A DNA stretch of 64,000 nucleotides from Neoarius graeffei (Eukaryota; Chordata; Actinopteri; Siluriformes; Ariidae), in NCBI RefSeq assembly GCF_027579695.1, contig NC_083583.1, positions 18,936,257 to 19,000,256 on the forward strand, read 5' to 3'. Each line of letters opens with the position of its first letter. Position 1 is the first letter of the stretch. Below are positions 32,843 to 42,942 of the stretch, piece by piece. The notes below the pieces were generated by a model. That model ran no database searches. It was not told the origin of the DNA and worked only from the letters and a program-made list of their open reading frames with translations. A program made the translations under genes and the position numbers.

Positions 32843-33379
32843 TCATCCATCAACCATGAAGGGGGTCGGGGTCAGTCCCTGCACAACCTCACCCCAGATG
32901 TCACAGTTCTCCTTAGCCACCTTCAAGTCTGCATACTCGATTCCAGTGTTGCGAGACAAGACTTCGGTGAATGTGAGTTTCCTGGAAAAAACTCTACCCG
33001 CAGGTTTCCAGAGGAAGACAGATGATACAACTTCATCTTTGGCTTGCTGACAATGCCTAGCAAACTGAACTCGTCTTTGAGCTACTCTCTGAGATATGGG
33101 TGAGAGCTTCCCATAGATTGTTTTCAGGGTTGCGTGCTGTCCCCAGCTGATGTTTTGTGCTCTGTGTAGTAAGTTGGTGTATGTTCCATCCAGTCTAGAT
33201 TGAAGATGTGTTGTCGAGGTTCGAGTTTCTGCACCATAAAGCAAGATGGGCTCCACTGTACTGTGAAAGAGTTGGATTTTAATGTCATTACTTATGTTGG
33301 AATGCCAAATATGGTCCAACTTGTTACAGGTATTCCATGCCATTGCTTTTCTAGTTCTAAAATCTTTCTCAGAGTCCAT
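32843..33379 (-). pseudogene. C-terminal fragment of a LINE reverse transcriptase ORF
   Basis: The 178-codon minus-strand frame contains QLFHSTVEPILLYGAETRT, LDGTYTNLLHRAQNISWG and ISQRVAQRRVQFARHC. The first is the typical LYGAETW region after the RT domain of several non-LTR elements, and it is followed by the C-terminal helical region. A (CAT)n-type simple tail at 32826-32850 marks the 3' end. The 5' part with the catalytic RT motifs is missing. The clade is uncertain. Confidence 0.75.
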
Positions 33380-33790
33380 TACATTACATCACATGGCATT
33401 TTGTAGACTCTCTTGTCCAGAGCAATTTACAAGAAGTGCAGAAGTCAGGTACACAAAGTGCTGAACTTCTAGACAAGAAAGTTATAGTGTCAACTGAACA
33501 AGTTACAGAATGATACTTAGTGTAATATGCTGTTGAAGTACCAACACTCAGCAAACAGCCAAGGGCAGGAATGCAGGGGAGAGGTGCAGCCTGAAGAGGT
33601 GAGTCTTCAGTCTGTGCTTGAAGGTGGTCAGGGAGTCAGCAGTTCTGACCTCAATGGGAAGGTCATTCCACCAACGGGGAACCAGGACAGACAGTGGTCT
33701 TGAGTGGGCTGGGCAGGAGCTGAGAGGAGGAGGGGCCAGGCGACCAGTCGTAGTCCATGATTCAAGAGCCCAAGTGTACAGGTGTTCCTA
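33378..33790 (-). mobile_element. LINE 3' end, minus orientation
   Basis: The minus-strand text near 33740-33620 encodes a short PRWWNDLP-type stretch typical of the C-terminal end of fish LINE ORFs. The 3' untranslated region follows, ending CTGGACAAGAGAGTCTACAAA...TGTAATGTAATG. The last 180 bp match 19632-19810, and the tail matches SINE family B. Confidence 0.6.
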
Positions 33791-34216
33791 GTGGTCATGA
33801 ATGTATACTTGAATGTAATATACCTAATACATCCATATCATTGAATTTTATATGAGGTTGACCATTTATAATTGGTCTTTTGAAAATGCATGTCTATTTG
33901 AGGTAAATGTACTTTATATATCTGATATGATTAATGCCATTTTACATCAGTAATCCTATAAGGATTTCATAGAGAAACAGTGTGTATGTGTGTGAGAGAT
34001 GGTCCATGGGGACCCAAATATCAGCCTTTTTTCCATTCTTCTTTCCACTCCCTCCACATGTCTCACAGCATCAGGGGCTAAAAATATTCCTGTCAGAACA
34101 CACAGCAATAAACTGGACTTTCTCACCAGTCTCTCTGACTGTATAGCCCAAGCAAATACAAACATACACTGTTCCTTTCAGACCTGCCTCGGTTTTGGTT
34201 GTGAGTTGGCACATTA
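33791..34216. other. Unassigned intergenic sequence
   Basis: AT-rich, no gene or repeat family recognised. Confidence 0.4.
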
Positions 34217-34323
34217 CAGTGCCTTGCATAAGTATCCCCCCCCCCCCCCCCCCCGAACCTTTCCACATTTTCTTGTGTTACAACCTGGATTTGTAATTGA
34301 CTTTTACAATTTACACGTTGTGT

Positions 34324-34998
34324 TTAAAGGGGAACTGAAAGCAAATTTTTTATTATCAAAATTCTATTTATCTCATTTTATTAAATATAGGAATGCATTT
34401 TGATAGCTATTTTGTCACTGCTGTAGCAAGTTATGAGTGTTTGAAATATGGTATGTAATATATCAGTCCATATGTCAAAGCAATGGCCGTAAACGAGATT
34501 TGTTGAGACCTGTGCGAGACATCGTAGGACAGAAGTAAAACGTACAGCGGAAATCAAAGTGACCAACATCTGCCAACGTTGTCAAAAGACTCGCGGGCCC
34601 TCTTTCGAATGCTGATGTAATCAAGCTGGAAGTTTTGTTTGTTTTGATAGTAATCAGGAAAGTTTGAAAAAAGTAGGCAGTAATCGTCATTTAAACTCGT
34701 TTTTGTGCAATATTTCGTTTGGAAAACAGTTTTCAAAATGGCGGCACTGACACCTGGCTGACACTTCACATTTCGAAGTCTCGCACAAGTCTCGTGAAGA
34801 TCACGCGGATAAGTGACACCTGCCGTGGACCAAACAAACTAAATTCAACATGGCTAAAAACCAAATAGGCCCATATTTAATTGCAATTAGTTGCCAATAC
34901 GAGTCACGATATAAGGTTACTAAAACTGAAAACATAATTGAATAACACGTTAATTAAGAAATAAAGCAAGTTTAAAAATGACTTCAGTTCTCTTTTAA
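34324..34998. mobile_element. MITE with TTAAAGGGGAACTGAA ends, copy 1
   Basis: The left TTAAAGGGGAACTGAAAGC mirrors the right GACTTCAGTTCTCTTTTAA. The interior is shared with 46437-47461, including GAGACCTGTGCGAGACATCG and TTTTCAAAATGGCGGCACTGAC. There is no transposase. It lies inside the Tc1-like relic. Confidence 0.8.
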
Positions 34999-35026
34999 CA
35001 TTTAACGTTAGCAAAACAAAACTTCT

Positions 35027-35395
35027 TTTTCTTTCAGCTGCTACTGTACGTTCGGGGTCACCACAGCGGATCTGTTCCGCATATTTGATTTGGCATACGT
35101 TTTACACCAGATGCTCTTCCTGACACAACCCTCTCCAATCTATCCAGGCTTGAGACCGACACTAAGTATACACTGTCTTGTGCACTCCAAGTGTCTGGGT
35201 ATTTTACCTCTTTAACCATTCACACACACATTCACCCTTATGGACAATTTAGAGTAGCCAGTAACTGCGTGTCTTTGGACTGTGGGGGAAACTGGAGCAC
35301 CAGGGGAAACCCTTACAGACGGGGCAAACATGCAAACTCCACACAGAAAGGCCCCCATTGGCCACTGGGCTCGAACCCAGAATCTTCTAAGTAAA
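35027..35395 (-). mobile_element. Older tRNA-derived SINE with a different tail
   Basis: The core and head (GTCTTTGGACTGTGGGGGAAACTGG...GCTCGAACCCAGAATC) match family A but are more diverged. The tail on the left reads GTTCGGGGTCACCACAGCGGATC and CATACGTTTTACACCAGATGC instead of the ATGAG tail. It is therefore a tail variant of the same SINE head and core. Confidence 0.65.
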
Positions 35396-35520
35396 AAAAC
35401 AAAACAAAAAAACCCAGGCATTCATTGATTGCATAAGTATTCAAACCCTAGGTTGAGCCTACAGCAAAGGTAGAGCCACCTTTGGCTGCAGTTCCAGCTA
35501 GTCTTTTGAAAAACGTCTCT

Positions 35521-35969
35521 ACGCTTCAAAGAAAAAAAGACATTTTAGCAAGTTAGAATATCTTGAATATAGTTGAAACAATCTAGCATTTCCTATTAGA
35601 AGAATACAAGACACCAAGTCTGAGATTATTTAAACCTAGCTCTAGATTGTAACCAACTTATTACAAGATGTCTTGTCAAGTAAAATTATCTGTCCGTGCA
35701 GCAAGATAGTTGCATGAGTATTAAGTAATTTTCTCCTCAAATTCAGTTATCAATCTTTTGCAGTGTACCATCTTTGCACCTCTGGATCCTGATATTCTTC
35801 TTGGCAAAACTGCTCAATCCAATGGATTAAAGGGTCTGACTCACGCTTCCCAGAAGCCTCTGCACTAAGTAGTGAATCACCATTTTTCCACTTTTTGAAA
35901 ATCAATCTGCAATAACGTGGTGACATCCTAAGCCATAGGTTTTCCATTTGTCAGTCCGGTGAGGCATTC
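35521..35969 (-). other. Unassigned segment with a 65-codon minus-strand frame
   Basis: The part to 35763 is AT-rich and ends TTTTGCAGTG, like the right end of the element at 11501-13137. On the minus strand 35947-35750, a frame reads MENLWLRMSPRYCRLIFKKW, then SGKRESDPLIHWIEQF and QEEYQDPEVQRW. Its composition is protein-like (Trp, Tyr and charged residues), unlike the repeat frames elsewhere. I do not recognise it, and no splice context was established. Confidence 0.35.
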
Positions 35970-36069
35970 TGTCACTAAGGTGAAATATACTGGGATGCAG
36001 GTAAATGGGAGTGGAGACGGATGTATGTGCAGAAGAGAGTCTTTATTAAAAAAGAAACCAGAAACAGAC

Positions 36070-36252
36070 TGTGGCAGCGGGGGCGTGGTCAAGCGCCAGT
36101 CTGTGACCGGAGGGCGGAGTCAGGGAAGGTAAGTGGCAGAATCACTACACCTGATGTCAGTTAACGTGTGTTTGTGTGTCTTCCCCAGTGACCGCGCCCG
36201 ATATAAGGAGAGAGAGAGAGCAGAGGAAGAGAGCTCTCTCCCCAACCAGATG

Positions 36253-36306
<54 letters not shown>

Positions 36307-36414
36307 CTGGGAGAGTGTAAAAATCACAGAAAAGTGACAATAAAGAGGGTTTTTTTTAACTCAGTTCTGGCCTGCCGTCCTTCTGTGCTCCACCCACCCG
36401 TCCAAATTTCTACA
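36070..36414 (+). repeat. 5' LTR of the Gmr1-type element
   Basis: It begins TGTGGCAGCGG and ends AATTTCTACA. It contains CGATATAAGG, where the 3' LTR has CTATATAAGG, so the TATA-like box may be damaged. AATAAAGAGG lies near 36340. A (GT)n run of about 50 bp at 36255-36304 is absent from the 3' LTR and explains most of the length difference. Confidence 0.95.
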
Positions 36415-36432
36415 GTGGTGCCGAAACCCTGG
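36415..36432 (+). promoter_or_regulatory. Primer binding site
   Basis: GTGGTGCCGAAACCCTGG follows directly on the 5' LTR, with TGGTGCC starting one base later. This is the position and the TGG start expected for a tRNA primer binding site. The tRNA was not identified. Confidence 0.6.
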
Positions 36433-36459
36433 AGTCGGAGCACGGAGAAGAACAACCCC

Positions 36460-37186
36460 ATGGAGTCCTCCCCCTTCACGGATATGGTCCACGCCCTTGC
36501 CATGGCCCAGCAGAGCCAGCACGAGGCGCTAGTCGCCCTCCGGAAGGAGCAGGAGCAAAGGTTCGCGTCCCTGGTGCTGGCACAGCAGGAAGATTGTCAG
36601 GCGTTCTGGCACCTCCTCGCGTCGGCGGGGTCCACCACCTCCACCGCCGCGGGCCCTCCCCACCTCACCCTAACAAAGATGGGCCCGCATGATGACCCCG
36701 AGGCCTTCCTCACATTCTTTGAACAAGCAGCAGAGGCCTCGGGCTGGCCGGTGGAACAGTGCGCGGTGTGCCTCCTCCCCCTTCTAACGGGCGAGGCGCA
36801 GCTGGCCGTGCTACAGCTCCCCGCTGACAGCCGGCTGGTCTACGCAGACCTCCGCCGGGCCGTCCTCCAGCGTGTGGGGTGCACCCCAGAACAACATTGA
36901 CAGCGCTTCCGCGCTCTGCACCTGGAGGAGGTCGGCTGGCCGTTCGCATTTGGCCAGCAACTCCGGGACGCCTACCGGTGGTGGCTGAGGGCTGACAACC
37001 GCGACACCGAGGGAATCGTCGATCTGGTGGTACTGGAACAGTTCATCGCCCGACTACCTGAAGGGACTGCGGAGTGGGTCCAGTGCCATCACCCGGCGTC
37101 ACTGGATCAGGCCATCAAGCTGGCGGAGGGCCATTTGGCAGCTGTTCCGATGGCAGGACAGCAGATCTCCTCTTCTCCCCTCTCCA

Positions 37187-37221
<35 letters not shown>

Positions 37222-37490
37222 CCCCCTCCCCTTCTGTGTCTCGTCCTCGCCCCATTCCCCCACCGCGGAGGCGGGGGCCGGCTCCACCCCAGCCGGCCCG
37301 CCGCACCCGCGGTGCCCTCCCGTTTCCCACTTCTGTGTCTGTCTCTTCCCCCCCTCAGGTGAGTGAGTCCCAGAGTGCCGGTGCAGAGAGACAGCCCAGG
37401 CCGGTTTGCTAGAGCTGTGTGGAGCCGGGCCACCTCCAGCAGCAGTGCTCGGCAATGGAGGTGGGCATGGTGGTCCAGATCCCCGACGCA
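36460..37490 (+). pseudogene. Gmr1-type gag, broken
   Basis: The ATG at 36460 opens MESSPFTDMVHALAMAQQ, with a coiled N-terminal region. A capsid-like part follows (DDPEAFLTFFEQAAEASGW). An in-frame TGA occurs at 36898. Beyond it the same frame continues with RFRALHLEEVGWPFAFGQQL, VVLEQFIARLPE and AEWVQCHHPASLDQA, which resembles the SCAN domain. A (CT)n expansion at 37183-37222 separates the frames. A CCHC zinc knuckle, with C-x2-C-x4-H-x4-C spacing, is at 37405-37454 but holds a TAG at 37410. Gag normally forms the particle and binds element RNA. Two stops and the repeat expansion disable this copy. Confidence 0.85.
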
Positions 37491-37517
37491 CCATGAACCA
37501 CCCTTGATCGGGCTGGC

Positions 37518-39200
37518 ATGTATCACATACCGGTGAGTGTCCAAGGGGATACATATCAGGCTCTGGTGGACTCTGGCTGTAATCAGACCTCAATCCACCA
37601 AAGCCTGGTGCAAGATGAGGAATTGGGGGGAGCACAATTGGTGAAGGTGTTGTGTGTGCACGGGGATGTTCACAACTACCCTTTAGTGTCGGTCCACATT
37701 CTTTTTCGAGGGGAAAAATTTAGTGTAAAGGTTGCGGTTAATCCTCGGCTTACTCACTCGCTAATTTTGGGGACTGATTGGCCGGGATTTCGGGAATTAA
37801 TGACTCATTTAGTGAAGCGTGGGTCCTGCCGTAGTTCAGCAGGGGGAGGTCCCAGTGTGGCATTGGCGGGAGCAGCTATCACAGAGCCATCTACATCATC
37901 ACCGCGTCACAGCGAGGAGCCGCAGGCTCCTCCTCCCTCTCTCGGGGAATCCCTCGTGGATTTCCCGTTAGAACAGTCGCTGGACGAAACTCTGCGGCAT
38001 GTGTTTGACCAAGTGAGAGTAATTGATGGTCAAATGCTCCAGCCAAACGCCACCCTGAGGGATAGGTTATACCGAGTGATGCAGGACACTCAGACTAAGG
38101 AGCCGATTACACAACTTTTGATTCCAAAGAGCCGCCGGGAATTGGTATTCCAGGCAGCTCACTTTAATCCCATAGCTGGACACTTGAGGCAGGATAAGAC
38201 ACTAGCTCGAATAATGGCCCGGTTCTATTGGCCAGGGATTCGCGGCGATGTCCGTAGGTGGTGTACGGCATGCCGCGAATGCCAGTTAGTAAATCCAGCA
38301 GCCATTCCAAAAGCGCCTTTGCGCCCTCTACCATTAATCGCGACCCCGTTCGAAAGAATTGGGATGGATCTCGTCAGGCCATTAGATCGGTCAACACGAG
38401 GGTATTGCTTTATTTTAGTTCTGGTGGACTATGCAACGCAATACCCAGAAGCAGTGCCTCTTCGCAATATCTCAGCACGCAGTATTGCGGAAGCGCTCTT
38501 CCGCGTCATCTCCCGAGTCGGAATCCCCAAAGAGATTCTGACTGATCAAGGCACACTCGTTTATGTCACGCACACTGAGCGAACTGTATGGGTTATTGGG
38601 AATTAAGCCGATCCACACCAGCGTATATCACCCACAAACGGACGGTTTAGTCAAACGGTTCAATCACACACTCAAGAATATAATTAAAAAGTTTGTTGGC
38701 GAGGATGCATGCAATTGGGATAAATGGCTTGAACCCCTGTTATTTGCAGTGCGAGAGGTCCCACAAGCCTCCACAGGGTTCTCCCCATTTGAATTATTAT
38801 ATTGGCGTAAGCTGCACGGCATCCTAGTTGTACTGCGGGAAAATTGGGAGGAGGGACCTTCACTGAGCAAAAATGAAATCCAATATGTTATTGACCTGCG
38901 CGCAAAACTCCACACACTCACGCACCTAACCGAGGAGAATTTGCGGCAGGCACAAGAACGGCAAACCCGCCTGTACAACAGGGGTACGCGCCTTCGGGAG
39001 TTCACACCAGGAGGTAAAGTACTCATACTGTTGCCCACGTCGAGCTCCAAATTGGTCGCCAAGTGGCAAGGACCCTTTGAGGTCACACGGCGAGTCGGGG
39101 ATGTTGACTATGAGGTGAGGCGAACGGACAGGAGCAGGGTGCTACAGATTTACCACCTCAATCTGCTCAAACTCTGGAATGAGGAGGTCCCCGTGGCGTT
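37518..39200 (+). pseudogene. Pol part 1: aspartic protease and integrase, broken
   Basis: The frame from 37518 carries a retropepsin-like active site (ALVDSGCNQTSIH) and LILGTDW. A linker follows, then an HHCC-type region (HFNPIAGHLRQDKT, CTACREC). The integrase core starts with ERIGMDLVRPLDR. A one-base shift near 38557, just after ILTDQG, moves the rest to the frame of 38563-40026 (HTSVYHPQTDGLVKRFN). The position where the DDE glutamate is expected (DGLVERF in relatives) is Lys here, so the catalytic triad is incomplete. A chromodomain-like GPFEVTRRVGDVDYEV region closes the integrase. The protease would process Gag-Pol and integrase would insert the cDNA. Confidence 0.87.
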
Positions 39201-40690
39201 GGTGTCGTTGGTTCTGGAGAAGGTGGAGCTGGGGCTGGAGGTTCAAAAAGGGACATTGACATCGCTTACCTCTCCGGTCCCCTGTGGAGACCACCTCTCC
39301 CCAACCCAACTCACGGAGGTTGCCCAGTTCCAGACCGAATTTTCAGACGTGTTCTCGCCCCTGCCCGGCCACACCTGCCTCATAGAACACCACTTTGAGA
39401 CGCCCCCGGGGGTGGTAGTGCGCAGCCGCCCTTACAGGCTACCCGAACACAAGAAAAAAGTGGTTCGGGAAGAACTCGAGGCCATGCTCAAAATAGGCAT
39501 CATTGAAGAGTCCCACAGTGACTGGAGCAGCCCAGTGGTCTTGGTTCCCAAGGCCAACGGGTCGGTCCGGTTCTGTGTAGACTATAGAAAAGTCAACACG
39601 GTGTCTAAATTCGATGCTTACCCAATGCCTCTTATTGATGAGTTGCTGGATCGACTAGGCACAGCTCACTTTTATTTGGATTTAACAAAGGAATATTGGC
39701 AGATCCCCTTGACTCCACTATCCCAGGAAAAAACGGCCTTTTCCACACCGTTTGGCTTACACCAATTTGTCACACTTCCTTTTGGGCTGTTCGGGGCGCC
39801 CACTATGTTCCAGTGGCTTATGGACAGGGTCCTCCGCCCCCACCCCACCTACACAGCTGCATACTTAGACGATCTTATAATCTATAGTAACGACTGGCCT
39901 ACAACACCTACAACACCTGAGGGCTGTCCTCGGGTCGCTGAGGTGAGCGGGTCTCACGGCCAACCCGAAGAAGTGTGCGATTGGGCGGGTGGAAGTACGG
40001 TATCTGGGCTTCCACTTGGGCAATAGGCAGGTGCGTCCCCAAATTAATAAGACCTGCCTGGCCTGCCAGAGGCCCAAGACCAAAAAGGGGGTGAGACAGT
40101 TCCTGGGGCTGGCTGGCTACTATCGTAGGTTCATACCTAATTATTCGGACATCACCAGCCCGCTGACTGATCTCACTTAGAAGGGGGCACCAGATCCGGT
40201 CCAGTGGACGGAGCAATGCCAGCGGGCTTTCTCTGAGGTGAAGGCTGCACTGTGTGGTGGGCCACTGTTACACTCCCCTGACTTTTCTCTCCCCTTTATG
40301 TTGCAGACGGATGCGTCAGACAGAGGGCTGGGGGCTGTTCTGTCCCAGGAGGTGGGGGGGGGGATCGCCCCATGCTGTACATCAGCAGAAAGCTGTCGGT
40401 GCTTGAGGGGCGCTACGGCACAATAGAGAAAGAGTGCCTAGCCATCAAGTGGGCAGTCCTCACCCTCCGCTACTACCTGCTGGGACTCCCTTTCACCCTC
40501 TGTTCGGACCACGTGCCCCTCCAGTGGCTCCACCGCATGAAGGATGGCAACGCGCGGCTCACCCGTTAGTATCTGGCACTCCAGCCCTTTAACTTCAAGG
40601 TGATCCAGAGGCTGGGGGCACAGATGGTCCTGGCGGACCTTTGGGGGGGGAGTCGTCTGCAGGCCGGACGGCTGCCCGACCTGAGTCGGG
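39201..40690 (+). pseudogene. Pol part 2: reverse transcriptase and RNase H, broken
   Basis: RT begins around HHFETPPGVVVRSRPYRLPE. It shows SDWSSPVVLVPKANGSVRFC, DYRKVN and the catalytic YLDD box (TAAYLDDLIIYSND, near 39862). The typical FDL.. Gly-Tyr motif reads YLDLTKEYWQIPL, with Glu where Gly is usual. A frameshift near 39905-39980 and a TAG at 40178 break the frame. After the connection region ([19 protein letters not shown]), RNase H shows [15 protein letters not shown], then a shift at a G-run near 40360 and [18 protein letters not shown]. Non-functional as it stands. Confidence 0.88.
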
Positions 40691-40701
40691 CGGTGGGGGT
40701 A

Positions 40702-41002
40702 TGTGGTAGCAGGGTCGTGGTCAAGCGCCGGTCTGTGACCGGAGGGCAGAGTCAGGGAAGGTAAGTGGCAACACCTGATGTCAGTTAACATGTGTTTGTG
40801 TGTCTTCCCCAGTGACCGCGCCCTATATAAGGAGAGAGAGAGCAGAGGAAGAGAGCTCTCTCCCCAACCAGACGACCCGTGTGTGTGCGTGTGTGGCTGG
40901 GAGAGTGTAAAAATCACTGAAAAGTGACAATAAAGAGTTTTTTTTAACTCAGTTCTGGCCTGCCGTCCTTCTGTGCTCCACCCACTCGTCCGAATTTCTA
41001 CA
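40702..41002 (+). repeat. 3' LTR of the Gmr1-type element
   Basis: It runs from TGTGGTAGCAGG to AATTTCTACA, preceded by the G-rich tract GGGCGGTGGGGGTA that serves as the polypurine-like priming region. It contains CTATATAAGG and AATAAAGAG. It lacks the long GT run of the 5' LTR. Confidence 0.95.
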
Positions 41003-41165
41003 CAGACATACAATCCAAAATAGAAGGCAGCAGTTGTAACGAGGGACAGGCAAAACATTGGGCAAGGCATAAACAGGGCTAGACAAAATCAAACTCATGG
41101 AACAGGAATAAAAAAAACCAAGGAAGGTTCCATGATAACAACACTCGGTAAAGGTGACTCGCAAC

Positions 41166-42740
41166 CAGAGGTGGACAAAGTACCCGACTTTATGACTTAA
41201 GTCAGAGTACAGATCCCACTGGTCCAATGTTACTCCGATACAAGTGAAAGTTGTCCAGTCAATTTTTTTACTTAAGTTAAAGTACTGAATCACTTGCTTT
41301 TAAAAATACTTAAGTATTAAAAGTACATTTTCTGTCAACGCATTGTTGTATTATTGCCACAATGCTTACAATACCGAATGCTGTTACCAAAGACAGAAAT
41401 GTGAATTCACAAAATGAACGCATGCTGTGCCATCATGGTGGTTTAATGTTAAGCTAGCTAGTCAGTGAAACTCCACCTGACATGCGAGCAAACTCTTTTC
41501 AAACTCAAAATCATATTGGGTAGCTAATGCTACTAGAAAAGAAAGATTTCTACATTGTTTATTTTGCAAGATTATCTCATCTCATTATCTCTAGCTGCTT
41601 TATCCTGTTCTACAGGGTCACAGGCAAGCTGGAGCCTATCCCAGCTGACTACAGGCGAAAGGTGGGGTACACCCTGGACAAGTCACCAGGTCATCACAGG
41701 ACTGACACATAGACAACCATTCACACCTACGGTCAATTTAGAGTCACCAGTTAACCTAACCTGCATGTCTTTGGGGGAAACCAGAGCACCCGGAGGAAAC
41801 CCACACGGAGAACATGCAAACTCCTCACAGGAAGGCCCTCGCCGGCCACGGGGCTTGAACCCGGACCTTCTTGCTGTGAGGCGACAGCGCTAACCACTAC
41901 ACCACCGTGCCACCCTTGCAAGATTATGCTAAAACATATTTCTGAAAGGACTTCAGATAAGTTAACGTTATTCATGTTAGCATAACTCCGTTTTTACATG
42001 CTAACTAACAGTGTCCAAGTTAACTAGCTATGTGTTAATGTTAGCCGTGGACAAGGCTATGGCAACTTGGCTAGTAAATCCATAGAAAGTCATTTGACTC
42101 ACCAGACTGCATAGCTATTGCAACGTTATCGCTAGCTCTAAAAGCACAGACAACTTTGTTGCAAGCTTTCTCTTGGAATAAAACATTTATATACCTCAAT
42201 ATGCTTCCGCAGGTTGGACAGCGAGTTTTTGTAGGCTGTGATGTGCTCTGTTTTAGGCAAATAAAGCAAATATTTAAAACGAAACAAATCTTTAATCCTT
42301 TCAGAAAACTGAAACATGGGTTCCAGGTAAAGCCATGAGTGTGTGTGTTCCCCAGAAGAACTGCCTCCTTCCATTCTGCCATCAACTGATCGTATTAAAT
42401 AATGGTGCTGAGAAATCATTGAACTTGATTTTATCCAGTCTATGGACGTGACATGACCCTCGTGATTACTGATCGGCTGATAGTGTCACCTGCGAAAAAA
42501 CCAATCATATTTTAGAAAAGGAAAAAAAAACATCTCCTTTCAAAGCCACTTCATAGTAACGAGTAACGAGGACCTTGATTGAAATGTGGTGTAGTAAAAA
42601 GTATGATATTTGCCTTTCTAATATAGTGAAGTTAAAGTCATAAGTTTCCAAAAAAAAATATTCAAGTCAGGTACAGATACTCAAAAAGTGTACTTAAGTA
42701 CAGTACTCAAGTAAATGTACTTCGTTACTGTCCACCTCTG
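41166..42740 (-). mobile_element. hAT-like DNA transposon, second copy, with perfect 8-bp duplication
   Basis: The ends CAGAGGTGGAC and GTCCACCTCTG are flanked by CTCGCAAC at 41158-41165 and 42741-42748, an exact 8-bp hAT-type duplication. It is the same family as 25506-26723 in opposite orientation. The minus strand near 42338-42170 keeps the coding relic MFQFSERIKDLFRFK...LRKHIEVYK. A SINE (41576-41915) inserted later. Confidence 0.92.
41576..41915 (-). mobile_element. tRNA-derived SINE, family A, nested in the hAT-like element
   Basis: Somewhat shortened in the middle. The target duplication TTGCAAGATTAT is perfect at 41564-41575 and 41916-41927. Confidence 0.95.
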
Positions 42741-42942
42741 CTCGCAACGCAATACTTCGCGAAGTACGTGAATACTCAGAGTCCTTATATGAGTGTGCTG
42801 ATTGTGCCTTAATCTGAGGCAGGTGCTAGTTATTAGTAGTGTGTGCTGTTCAGAGCGCAAGTGAGAGTCAGTTTGTTGTGAACACTGTTCAGAGTGCATG
42901 AGAGAAAGTCTGTAGCACTCACCAGTGTATGTGGGTGTGACA

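Larger units (their letters stand above)
36070..41002 (+). mobile_element. Gmr1-type Ty3/gypsy LTR retrotransposon, full length, degenerate
   Basis: The element is 4,933 bp, with LTRs at both ends and a perfect CAGAC target duplication at 36065-36069 and 41003-41007. The domain order is gag, protease, integrase, reverse transcriptase, RNase H. Integrase before RT is unusual for Ty3/gypsy and typical of Gmr1-like elements. By my reading the LTRs differ at about 12 substitutions over roughly 290 aligned bases, plus indels, so the insertion is not very recent. Frameshifts and stops interrupt all coding regions. It inserted into the LTR relic starting at 35970. Confidence 0.93.
35970..42942 (-). 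mobile_element. Solo LTR-like element split by two later insertions
   Basis: Three separated pieces (35970-36064, 41008-41165 and 42741-42942) read as one ~450-bp LTR when the inserts and one copy of each target duplication are set aside. Ends are TGTCACTAAGG at the left and GTGTGACA at the right. On the minus strand a TATAAGGACTCTGAG box and a later TTAATAAAGACTC signal are visible. The first part matches the element at 13276-13672 (GGAGACGGATGTATGTGCAGAAG). A 4-bp CATT repeat flanks both ends, but this is weak. Confidence 0.6.

Noticed and set aside
36133-36459. A gag start upstream at 36133
   Set aside because: That part of the frame lies in the 5' LTR and translates a GT microsatellite; ATG 36460 after the primer binding site is the better start.
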